Below are positions 1-5,354 of a stretch of DNA of 8,042 bases, one piece after another. The stretch covers positions 1 through 8,042 of the forward strand of contig JAKONB010000096.1 in the NCBI GenBank assembly GCA_022702195.1. The letters run 5' to 3'. Source of the stretch: Beijerinckiaceae bacterium. Its GTDB lineage: Bacteria; Pseudomonadota; Alphaproteobacteria; Rhizobiales; Beijerinckiaceae. The translations under genes and the position numbers were made by a program. Below the pieces are notes generated by a model. The model searched no databases. It was not told the origin of the DNA and saw only the letters and a program-made list of their open reading frames with translations. The first letter of the stretch is position 1. Each line of letters begins with the position of its first letter.

Positions 1-1
1 C

Positions 2-115
2 GATTGCGGCATCACCGTCGAATCGCTTCCCGATGCCCCCGAGGGCATGGAGATCGCCGGTGTCGAGGTGATCGTGCGCCTGCGTCGCCGAACCCCCGTC
101 GCCCGCAAGGCCTGA
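2..115 (+). CDS. C-terminal fragment of an unidentified protein
   Basis: The window opens inside an open frame that ends at TGA 113-115 and gives 37 residues, finishing in a basic tail (VRLRRRTPVARKA). The frame has no stop from the left edge, its codon use matches the genes around it, and a strong terminator follows 28 nt after the stop. Together these support a real gene end. The visible part has acidic and hydrophobic residues (ESLPDAPEGMEIAGVEV) followed by the basic tail, with no motif I recognise. I cannot assign a family from so short a piece. Confidence 0.6.
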   Translation, partial: DCGITVESLPDAPEGMEIAGVEVIVRLRRRTPVARKA

Positions 116-142
116 TTCGTTGCGTAGGCGATGGCAAGCATG

Positions 143-170
143 AAAAAGGCCCGGGGATCCGGGCCTTTTT
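143..170. terminator. Bidirectional intrinsic terminator
   Basis: A perfect 12-bp inverted repeat (AAAAAGGCCCGG / CCGGGCCTTTTT) surrounds a GGAT tetraloop at 155-158. The GC-rich core is flanked by five A on one side and five T on the other, so it can act as a rho-independent terminator on both strands. It lies between two convergent gene ends, the plus-strand stop at 115 and the minus-strand stop at 203, which is where a shared terminator is expected. Confidence 0.93.
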
Positions 171-202
171 CATGGGCAGACGTCTCTGAGCGTCCGGTCG
201 AC

Positions 203-793
203 TCACTCGACGCGTTCGTTGGGGTAGACGCCCCAGAGTCGGTCCTGCCGGATATAGCCGTCGAGGTCCCCGCCTTTCTTGGGCAGCGAGACCACCACGC
301 GGCACCAAGTGCCGGTGCAGGATTTCACGCTGCCGATGACGCCGGCCTGGAGCTTGGCCTCCTCATCGGCCTTGTCGTCGGCCCGCGCGAGGAGCGGGAT
401 CGGCGCCTTGTCGCCGTTGCGATCCATGGCCTTGCCGGCGGTGACGATGGAGGTGCGGCGCCCCGACAGGAGCGAGTGCAGCACCCAGCCTTCCGTCCCT
501 TCGGAATCGCGGATGCGCCGCCAGGTCTCGAATTCCGCCACGATCTCGACGGGCAGCCCGGCGCGCTGGAACACCCAGAGCGTGCGATGATCCTTCGAGG
601 GACCCTCGCGCAGGTTCACCCGGTCGGTCTTCAGGCTGGCATAGCGCGGCAGCGGCAGCTTCGTCACCGGACCGAGGGCGACGTCGGGGCCGGGATTGGG
701 CGTGGCCGGCGCCGCCTGCGCCGTGCGGTGCGGGGCCAGAGCGACGGCGACGACGGTCAGCACCGACGCCAAGAGCAGTGCGGGAGAGCGCAT
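203..793 (-). CDS. Exported SH3-domain protein
   Basis: This 196-aa protein starts with a signal peptide: a short basic start, a hydrophobic stretch at about residues 5-21, and a likely cleavage after AQA at 27. It should therefore be periplasmic or envelope-associated. Residues about 57-112 form a bacterial SH3-like unit (VNLREGPS start, then W-R-R-I and EGWVLHSLLSG). Residues about 150-190 look like a second, weaker unit (GVIGSVKSCTGTWCRV, GYIRQDRLWGVYP). This matches the alphaproteobacterial SH3_4-type proteins, which are thought to bind peptidoglycan or other envelope ligands; the ligand here is unknown. Cys159 and Cys164 could form a disulfide after export. A ribosome binding site (GAGGA, complement of 803-807) lies 9 nt before the ATG. 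The gene is divergent from the dehydrogenase gene and ends at the bidirectional terminator. Confidence 0.88.
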   Translation of the reverse strand: MRSPALLLASVLTVVAVALAPHRTAQAAPATPNPGPDVALGPVTKLPLPRYASLKTDRVNLREGPSKDHRTLWVFQRAGLPVEIVAEFETWRRIRDSEGTEGWVLHSLLSGRRTSIVTAGKAMDRNGDKAPIPLLARADDKADEEAKLQAGVIGSVKSCTGTWCRVVVSLPKKGGDLDGYIRQDRLWGVYPNERVE

Positions 794-861
794 CGTCCGT
801 TATCCTCACGCGCGAAGGGCCAAGCCCGGAGCCCGCCGGTTCTCCGCCCGCATTGTGTTCC

Positions 862-886
862 ACGGCCCCTCTGGTAGAGAGGCCGT
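862..886. other. Hairpin in the divergent SH3/dehydrogenase spacer
   Basis: ACGGCC (862-867) pairs with GGCCGT (881-886), and CTCT (869-872) pairs with AGAG (876-879). There is one C/A mismatch between the two stems and a three-base loop. It lies 69 nt upstream of the SH3 start and 161 nt upstream of the dehydrogenase start. It has no T-tract, so it is not a standard terminator. It could be a protein-binding dyad or a leader RNA structure. In the rest of the 254-nt spacer (794-1047) I see no gene and no convincing promoter. Confidence 0.3.
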
Positions 887-1047
887 CAGGGTGCGAAGTA
901 CGGGTGCAGGCCCGGAAGGCTCCTGTCTTGACCGATACAGGGTTAACGCACGGTTTGCTGCCGCCTCGCCCGTCGCGCCAGGACAAGGGGCCGGGAATCG
1001 GCCGTTTCAAAGTCGAGCGGGTCGCTGACCGTTCGCGGGGAGGGTGC

Positions 1048-2052
1048 ATGTCGTCGTTGAAGCGCAAGCCGCTCGTGGTGGTTACGCGGCGCCTGCCGGA
1101 GGTGGTGGAGGCGCGCATGCGCGAACTCTTCGACATCCGCCTCAATGCCGACGATTCGGCCATGTCGCCCGAGGCCCTGGTGTCGGCGATCCGCGAGGCG
1201 GACGTGCTGGTGCCGACGGTGACGGACGAGATCGATTCGGGTCTCCTGGCCCAGGCCGGCCCGAACCTGCGCCTCGTGGCGAATTTCGGAAACGGCGTCG
1301 ACCATATCGATGTCGCCGCCGCCCTCGAGCGCGGCATCACGGTCACCAACACCCCGGGCGTGCTGACCGAAGACACCGCCGACATGACCATGGCGCTGAT
1401 CCTCGCGGTGGCCCGCCGGGTGACCGAGGGCGCGCGGATCATCACCGACGACAAGTGGGATACGGGCTGGTCGCCGACCTGGATGCTCGGGCGGCGGATC
1501 ACCGGCAAGCGCCTCGGCATCGTCGGCATGGGCCGGATCGGCCAGGCGCTGGCCCGGCGCGCCAAGGCATTCGGCCTGTCGATCCATTATCACAATCGCC
1601 GCCGGGTTCCGGGACAGATCGAGCGCGACCTCGACGCGACCTACTGGGAATCCCTCGATCAGATGCTGGCGCGCGTCGACATCGTTTCGGTGAATTGCCC
1701 GCACACGCCGGCCACCTACCACCTGCTCTCCGCCCGCCGCCTCAAGCTGCTCAAGCCCGAGGCGATCGTGGTCAACACGGCGCGCGGCGAGGTGATCGAC
1801 GAGACCGCGCTCGCCCGGCTCATCGAGGCGGGCGACATCTCGGCCGCCGGCCTCGACGTGTTCGAGCAGGAGCCGGCGGTGAGCCCGCGCCTCGTCAAGC
1901 TGGCCCGGGCCGGCAAGGTCGTGCTGCTGCCGCATATGGGGTCGGCCACCCACGAGAGCCGGATCGACATGGGCGAGAAGGTGCTGATCAACATCAAGAC
2001 CTTCATGGACGGTCACCGTCCGCCGGACCGCGTGCTTCCGAGCATGCTCTGA
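1048..2052 (+). CDS. D-2-hydroxyacid dehydrogenase (glyoxylate/hydroxypyruvate reductase type)
   Basis: This 334-aa protein has the usual length and layout of cytosolic D-isomer-specific 2-hydroxyacid dehydrogenases. The split substrate domain includes ANFGNGVDHID (78-88) and NTPGVLTEDTAD (101-112). The Rossmann motif GMGRIG is at 160-165. The catalytic residues are Arg246 (in NTARGEVID), Glu275 (in LDVFEQEP) and His296 (in LLPHMGSAT). Such enzymes reversibly reduce glyoxylate or hydroxypyruvate to glycolate or D-glycerate. The second Rossmann strand ends in HNRRR (182-186) rather than an acidic residue, which suggests NADPH preference; this is inferred. The first ATG of the conserved region was chosen because GGGGAGGG (1037-1044) lies just upstream; the frame stays open further upstream but has no family similarity there. 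In a methylotroph it could back up the serine-cycle hydroxypyruvate reductase, but the exact substrate cannot be read from the sequence. Confidence 0.93.
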   Translation: MSSLKRKPLVVVTRRLPEVVEARMRELFDIRLNADDSAMSPEALVSAIREADVLVPTVTDEIDSGLLAQAGPNLRLVANFGNGVDHIDVAAALERGITVTNTPGVLTEDTADMTMALILAVARRVTEGARIITDDKWDTGWSPTWMLGRRITGKRLGIVGMGRIGQALARRAKAFGLSIHYHNRRRVPGQIERDLDATYWESLDQMLARVDIVSVNCPHTPATYHLLSARRLKLLKPEAIVVNTARGEVIDETALARLIEAGDISAAGLDVFEQEPAVSPRLVKLARAGKVVLLPHMGSATHESRIDMGEKVLINIKTFMDGHRPPDRVLPSML

Positions 2053-2153
2053 GCCGTTCCGCGGGGAGTCGCCAGGCTCTTGCGCCCCGAACGATGGCGG
2101 CGGCGATGCGTCGCCGCTGCGCCCACAGCCCCTTGTGGGCGGTGCGGAACGGC
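2053..2153 (+). other. Structured spacer element, possible four-way RNA junction
   Basis: Starting at the base after the dehydrogenase stop, a perfect 10-bp inverted repeat (GCCGTTCCGC 2053-2062 / GCGGAACGGC 2144-2153) encloses three smaller stems. These are GGGG/CCCC (2063-2066 / 2085-2088), GCGGCGA/TCGCCGC with a TGCG loop (2100-2117), and CGCCCACA/TGTGGGCG with a six-base loop (2120-2141). No open frame here looks like a gene and no T-tract follows. It could be a 3' untranslated structure of the dehydrogenase mRNA, a processed small RNA, or a copy of a dispersed palindromic repeat. The pairing is seen directly; any function is inferred. Confidence 0.45.
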
Positions 2154-2154
2154 C

Positions 2155-2222
2155 CCCGATCCGACACGTTGACCGGCGCTGGCAAGTGCAGGGTTGGCGC
2201 CAAGTAACGGGTAGATCGGGAG
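2155..2222 (+). promoter_or_regulatory. Leader that could sequester the ribosome binding site of the PAS gene
   Basis: CCCGATC (2155-2161) pairs perfectly with GATCGGG (2214-2220). Inside it, CGTT (2167-2170) pairs with AACG (2206-2209), and GGCGC (2175-2179) pairs with GCGCC (2197-2201). The last arm covers most of the GGGAG ribosome binding site (2218-2222) of the gene starting at 2227. If this stretch is transcribed, the fold would hide the site and lower translation. It is only a hand-drawn fold in GC-rich DNA, and the transcription start is unknown. Confidence 0.35.
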
Positions 2223-2226
2223 TATC

Positions 2227-3270
2227 ATGGCCGCGGACTCGCCGTCGACCGAGGTGGCATCGGGCAATGGAGTGGATTGCGACGCATTCCGGCGCTTTGC
2301 GGATTTCGTGCCCCTGATGATGTGGCGCACGGGCGACGATGGCGCCCGCGTTCATCATAACGAGTCATGGCTGGCCTTCACCGGGCGCCGGGCCGAGGAC
2401 GAGATCGGTGAGGGCTGGCGCCGCAATCTGCATCCGGACGATTTCGACCGTCACGCCGCCCTGGTCTCGGAAGCGATGGCCGCGCGCAGGCCCTTCACCA
2501 TGGAATTCCGCTTGCGTCGCCACGACGGCGCCTATCGGTGGATCCTCGATACCGGTAAGCCGCTGACCGATGGCGGCGCGTTCCAGGGCTATGTCGGCAC
2601 CTGCTTCGACATCACCGACCGCAAGCATGCCGAGGAGCATTCCGAGCAGGTTCTGGTGGAGAAAGAGGCGCTCCTCGCCGAGGTCTATCATCGAGTTCGC
2701 AACAATCTCCAGGTGATGGTGAGTCTGATCGGCCTCTACGGTCGCGCGGCTCCGCCGCCCTGCCGTGGCAGCTTCGAGGCGCTGGGACAGCGCGTCCGTG
2801 CCATCGCCCTGGTGCAGCAGCACCTTCACGAAGCGCCTCACATCGCCTCTATCGACCTGCGCGATTACCTACATCGCTTGGCCTCGGGACTCGGCCAGCT
2901 GCGCCGGGCCGGCCGGATCAGCGTCGGTGTGGAGGGGCATGGCACCAGTCTGGTCGAGCCTCGCACCGCCAATGCGCTCGGGATGATCGTGGCCGAGATC
3001 GTCTCCGAGTGTCTCGACACCACGGCGGAAAGTGTGGCCTGCGGCGTTGTCATCGCCATCGACGCCCAGGCCGGCGCGCCGGTGCGACTGACGGTCCTGT
3101 CGAGGATCGAGCCGGATGCGACGCCGGCGAAGGTCGAGGTGCCGAATCTTGGGCCGCGCCTCATCGCCGCCTATGCGGCCCAGGCCGAGATCGCCGTGCG
3201 GGGCGTCGGCACGGAGGACGAGCCCCTCGAGCTTCAGCTTCCCGAAGCCTTGGTCAATCCGCCCCGATAG
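2227..3270 (+). CDS. PAS-domain HisKA_2-type sensor with degenerate ATP-binding domain
   Basis: This 347-aa protein has no signal peptide or membrane segment, so it should be a soluble sensor. Residues about 21-133 form a PAS domain (PAS_3-like: PLMMWRTGDDG, NESWLAFTGR, LHPDDFDRH, EFRLRRHDGAYRWI, ending in GTCFDITDRK). A short linker leads to a HisKA_2 dimerisation region with the phospho-acceptor His155 in EVYHRVRNNLQ, continuing to SIDLRDYLHRL (208-218). The C-terminal ATPase-like region (about 248-340) keeps its general pattern but lacks the key residues. The N-box Asn is replaced (EIVSE, 257-261), the DNG of the G1 box reads SRI (292-294), and the G2 box reads NLGPRLI (307-313). The family normally autophosphorylates and passes phosphate to a response regulator; this member probably cannot bind ATP normally. 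No response regulator gene is adjacent. The start follows GGGAG at a 4-nt gap. Confidence 0.88.
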   Translation: MAADSPSTEVASGNGVDCDAFRRFADFVPLMMWRTGDDGARVHHNESWLAFTGRRAEDEIGEGWRRNLHPDDFDRHAALVSEAMAARRPFTMEFRLRRHDGAYRWILDTGKPLTDGGAFQGYVGTCFDITDRKHAEEHSEQVLVEKEALLAEVYHRVRNNLQVMVSLIGLYGRAAPPPCRGSFEALGQRVRAIALVQQHLHEAPHIASIDLRDYLHRLASGLGQLRRAGRISVGVEGHGTSLVEPRTANALGMIVAEIVSECLDTTAESVACGVVIAIDAQAGAPVRLTVLSRIEPDATPAKVEVPNLGPRLIAAYAAQAEIAVRGVGTEDEPLELQLPEALVNPPR

Positions 3271-3290
3271 TCGCGGCCGACGGGGGATGG

Positions 3291-3319
3291 TTCGCTTCCC
3301 CGATGCCAAGGCCTATATG
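3291..3319 (+). promoter_or_regulatory. Weak candidate promoter for sufE
   Basis: TTCGCT (3291-3296) and TATATG (3314-3319) are 17 nt apart, matching the -35 and -10 consensus at 3/6 and 4/6 positions. Transcription would begin about 35 nt before the sufE ATG. The 90-nt gap after the PAS gene leaves room for a separate promoter, but the match is modest and read-through from the upstream gene is equally possible. Confidence 0.25.
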
Positions 3320-3360
3320 CGGGTCACGCCCCGTCGTCCCGCACGAGACCCGCTGTTCCC

Positions 3361-3798
3361 ATGCTTCCGCCGATCGCGACCATCATCGAGAATTTTGGAA
3401 TCCTGGACGACGGTCCGGACCGGTACGAGTATCTCATCGAGCTCGGCCGGGCGCTGCCGACATTCCCCGAGGAACTCCTCACCGAGGAGAACCGCGTCCA
3501 TGGCTGCGAGAGCCAGGTCTGGATGGAATCAGACGTCGACCGCGCGCAGGAACCGCCCCGGCTGAAGCTGCGTGGAACCAGCGATTCGGTCATCACCAAA
3601 GGGCTGATCGCCCTGGTGATGGCGCTCCACGATGGAAAGACTCCGGGGGAGGTGGCGCAGGTGGACGTCTTTCAAGTCTTCAAGGAGATCGGCCTCGGCG
3701 CGCACCTCACGTCGAAGCGCTCCAACGGCGTGCGCGCCATGGCCGAGCGAATTCATCGGGATGCGGCGCGGGTCGCCGCATTCCCCGTTTCGGGCTGA
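3361..3798 (+). CDS. sufE: SufE-type cysteine desulfuration protein
   Basis: This 145-aa cytosolic protein has the full length of the SufE family. SufE takes persulfide sulfur from the cysteine desulfurase SufS and passes it to the SufBCD scaffold during iron-sulfur cluster assembly. The acceptor is Cys49 in the family motif RVHGCESQVW (45-54), equivalent to Cys51 of the E. coli protein. Other family features are the N-terminal FGILDDGPDRYEYLIELG (12-29), GTSDSVITKGLIALVMAL (72-89), and the C-terminal LTSKRSNGVRAM (116-127). No other suf genes are in the window, so this is a detached sufE, as is common in alphaproteobacteria. The ATG at 3361 is set by the conserved N-terminus, but no clear ribosome binding site precedes it. 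It converges with the DUF6456 gene. Confidence 0.95.
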   Translation: MLPPIATIIENFGILDDGPDRYEYLIELGRALPTFPEELLTEENRVHGCESQVWMESDVDRAQEPPRLKLRGTSDSVITKGLIALVMALHDGKTPGEVAQVDVFQVFKEIGLGAHLTSKRSNGVRAMAERIHRDAARVAAFPVSG

Positions 3799-3848
3799 TC
3801 CTTGCACTATCGTGCCGGCCATTCCGCCGGTCGGCTTCGGCAGGATCA
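3796..3848. terminator. Possible terminator-like hairpin between convergent genes
   Basis: TGATCCT (3796-3802), which includes the sufE stop, is a perfect inverted match to AGGATCA (3842-3848). A further GC/GC pair follows (3804-3805 / 3840-3841), and a small inner stem CCGG/CCGG lies at 3815-3818 / 3827-3830. It lies in the 104-nt gap between convergent genes, where transcription should end on both strands. There is no T-tract, so intrinsic termination would be inefficient, and rho-dependent termination is also possible. Confidence 0.3.
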
Positions 3849-3902
3849 CGCCTGCGAGCAGCTTCCTTCCGGGGAGAGGACGTCAACGCGCGGAGGAATG
3901 CG

Positions 3903-4763
3903 CTATGCGCGGGCTTCCCGCCAGAGCCTCATGCGGGTCCGGTCTGGTCCCACCGCCTCGCGCTCGATCCCGTAATGTTCGGCCAGACGCGCGAGGGCGA
4001 TCCGCGCGACGACCTTGGCCGAGCGCGCCGGCCAGCGGCGCTCCGCCTCGATCCGTTCGAGGCCTTTCAGGAAGCCGCACAGGTCGATGAGCAGGCCCGA
4101 CAGATCTTGGCCCACCGCCTCGAGCGCGCCCCGCACGCGCTGACGCGCCGCCAGCATCGCATCCGAGCCGGCGGCCGGATCACGCGGGCCGCCGCCATCC
4201 ACCTTCACGCCGCTCCAATCCGCTCCCATGTGCGGCATCAGGGCCGCCTTGGTGAGATCGCGACGGAGCCGCTCGCCGGCCTCGTAGCAGGCGGCGTCGA
4301 TGAGCGGCGTGCCGTCGCGGTCGCGCCGCCGCGCCATCCAGGCCAGCGGGCTTTCCGACGCATCGCGCAGCGGACGGTCCGAGCCGGTCCGCGCTTCCGC
4401 GACGAGATCGAGGTGCTGGGCCAGATACGGATCGTGCGCGCCGGCCCGCTCGCGCCTGAGGCGGGCTCTCCCGGCCGGGCTGATCGTCAGGCGCGCCCGT
4501 CGTCCCGCTTCCCGCTCGGCGAGGTCGGCGGCGAGCAGGGCGGAGCCGGCCGCCACCGCGAACCGACCGTGCGCCACCGAGATCCCGGTTCCGCCGCTGC
4601 GAACGATCAGGTCCTCCTCCGAGGTCGGATCGGGAAGCGCGTAGGCTCCCTCCTGATCGAGGGCGGAGAGAAGGCGGGCCGCATCCCGCTCCAGCGGGCG
4701 GGGCATGCCAGCACCAAGCCCCGAGGGCTGCGAAGCGGCTTTGGCCTTCCGCACTTTGTTCAT
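3903..4763 (-). CDS. DUF6456 protein with winged-helix-like N-terminus
   Basis: This 286-aa protein carries the DUF6456 signature at about residues 136-273 (SESPLAWMARRRDRDGTPLI, EAGERLRRDLTKAALMP, CGFLKGLERIEAERRWP and SAKVVARIALARLAEHYGI). The domain is widespread in alphaproteobacteria and its function is not established. Residues about 22-105 (ERDAARLLSALDQEGAY ... LTISPAGRARLRRE) have the spacing of a winged-helix DNA-binding fold, suggesting a regulatory or DNA-associated role; this is inferred. There is no signal peptide or membrane segment. The start at 4763 was preferred over the in-frame ATG at 4811 because a good promoter has its -10 box at 4810-4815, which puts the longer start upstream of the transcript, and because GGA lies 7 nt before 4763. 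It lies downstream of mucR on the same strand with a 141-nt gap. Confidence 0.82.
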   Translation of the reverse strand: MNKVRKAKAASQPSGLGAGMPRPLERDAARLLSALDQEGAYALPDPTSEEDLIVRSGGTGISVAHGRFAVAAGSALLAADLAEREAGRRARLTISPAGRARLRRERAGAHDPYLAQHLDLVAEARTGSDRPLRDASESPLAWMARRRDRDGTPLIDAACYEAGERLRRDLTKAALMPHMGADWSGVKVDGGGPRDPAAGSDAMLAARQRVRGALEAVGQDLSGLLIDLCGFLKGLERIEAERRWPARSAKVVARIALARLAEHYGIEREAVGPDRTRMRLWREARA

Positions 4764-4809
4764 GATATGTTCCAGTACGCACGAGCACAGCCGGAGGGCT
4801 GCCAGGCCC

Positions 4810-4837
4810 ATGATAAAGGAAAGAATTCCTGCATCAA
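4810..4837 (-). promoter_or_regulatory. Promoter of the DUF6456 gene with internal dyad
   Basis: On the minus strand TTGATG (complement of 4832-4837) and TATCAT (complement of 4810-4815) are 16 nt apart, matching the -35 at 4/6 and the -10 at 5/6 positions. Transcription would start near 4803, about 40 nt before the ATG at 4763. Between the boxes is an inverted repeat AGGAA-AGAA-TTCCT (4817-4830), a plausible operator position. This suggests the DUF6456 gene can be transcribed independently of mucR. Confidence 0.5.
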
Positions 4838-4896
4838 GCGGTTTATCTGGGGGTGGGCGACGGGACGAGTGATCGTACGCAACCCGTCCGCCCACC

Positions 4897-4914
4897 AGCC
4901 GCGATCACGCGGCT
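4897..4914 (-). terminator. Hairpin spanning the mucR stop codon
   Basis: A perfect 7-bp stem (AGCCGCG 4897-4903 / CGCGGCT 4908-4914) with an ATCA tetraloop overlaps the mucR stop codon (4905-4907). The stem is very stable but has no T-tract after it in the minus direction. It may stabilise the 3' end of the mRNA or partially stop transcription before the DUF6456 gene. Confidence 0.35.
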
Positions 4915-5339
4915 TCGTCGTAATTGCCGTTGCGGGTCTGACCGAGGCCGATGGCTTTGGCGAGGTCCGAACGCGCCTTGGCGTAGTTGGGAGCAACCAT
5001 CGGATAGTCCGGCGGAAGACCCCACTTCGCGCGGTACTGTTCGGGGCTCATGTCGTACTTCGCTCGCAGGTGACGCTTGAGCGACTTGAACGTCCGTCCA
5101 TCTTCGAGGCAGACGATGTGATCGGCCGTGACCGACTTCTTGATTGAAATGGCTGGCTGCGGCGGCGCGGCGGCGACCTTCGCCTCGACCTGCCCGGTTC
5201 CGATCTGGGTCAAGGCGCCGTGGATCCGCATGATCAACTGCGCAAGTTCTGCGGGGGGGACGGGATTGTTGCTGACATAGGCTGAAACGATGTCGACCGT
5301 CAGCTCTACGAAGTCCGTGGAATTTTCGATGTCACTCAT
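4905..5339 (-). CDS. mucR: MucR/Ros-family transcriptional regulator
   Basis: This 144-aa protein matches the MucR/Ros family along its length. It has an N-terminal helical region (DFVELTVDIVSAYVSNNPV, 9-27) linked to oligomerisation in the family, a Pro/Ala linker (about 52-64), and the zinc-finger-like DNA-binding domain (VCLEDGRTFKSLKRHL, then MSPEQYRAKWGLPPDYPMVA). MucR proteins bind AT-rich DNA and silence or tune genes for exopolysaccharide, motility and host interaction, and often their own gene. Compared with Ros, Cys77 is kept, the second Cys is Asp80 and the first His is His90. The following His positions read Lys94 and Tyr95, so a normal zinc site is unlikely. The start is the ATG before SDIEN; AGGA lies 12 nt upstream, a rather long gap. 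The frame stays open upstream but without family similarity. The gene is divergent from the peptidase gene. Confidence 0.92.
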   Translation of the reverse strand: MSDIENSTDFVELTVDIVSAYVSNNPVPPAELAQLIMRIHGALTQIGTGQVEAKVAAAPPQPAISIKKSVTADHIVCLEDGRTFKSLKRHLRAKYDMSPEQYRAKWGLPPDYPMVAPNYAKARSDLAKAIGLGQTRNGNYDEAA

Positions 5340-5343
5340 GATC

Positions 5344-5354
5344 GGAACTGTTCC
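5344..5354. promoter_or_regulatory. Perfect short palindrome over the mucR ribosome binding site
   Basis: GGAAC-T-GTTCC is a perfect 5-bp dyad beginning 5 nt upstream of the mucR ATG. On the mRNA it includes the GGA of the ribosome binding site, so it could be an operator or a small translation-controlling hairpin. The loop would be a single base, which is too tight for a full RNA stem. A DNA-binding site is therefore more plausible. Confidence 0.25.

Noticed and set aside
928..956. TTGACC (928-933) as a -35 box for the dehydrogenase promoter
   Set aside because: The sequence 17 nt downstream is CGGTTT, which is not a -10 box, and no spacing from 16 to 18 helps.
363..2358. Long minus-strand open frames (363-1565 and 943-2358) opposite the dehydrogenase gene
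   Set aside because: They have no family similarity, overlap each other, and run opposite a clear catalytic-triad enzyme.
3283..3301. GGGGA/TCCCC hairpin after the PAS gene as a terminator
   Set aside because: The stem has only 5 bp with a 9-base loop and no T-tract, so it is expected by chance in GC-rich DNA.
4812..4895. Longer N-terminus of the DUF6456 protein, starting at 4895 or 4811
   Set aside because: The -10 box of the best promoter overlaps 4811, and the extra residues show no similarity to the family.
3009..5147. A 712-codon open frame on the plus strand crossing the PAS gene, sufE, the DUF6456 gene and mucR
   Set aside because: It overlaps four well-supported genes in other frames or strands, and its composition is the Arg/Pro/Gly/Ala-rich kind typical of shadows.
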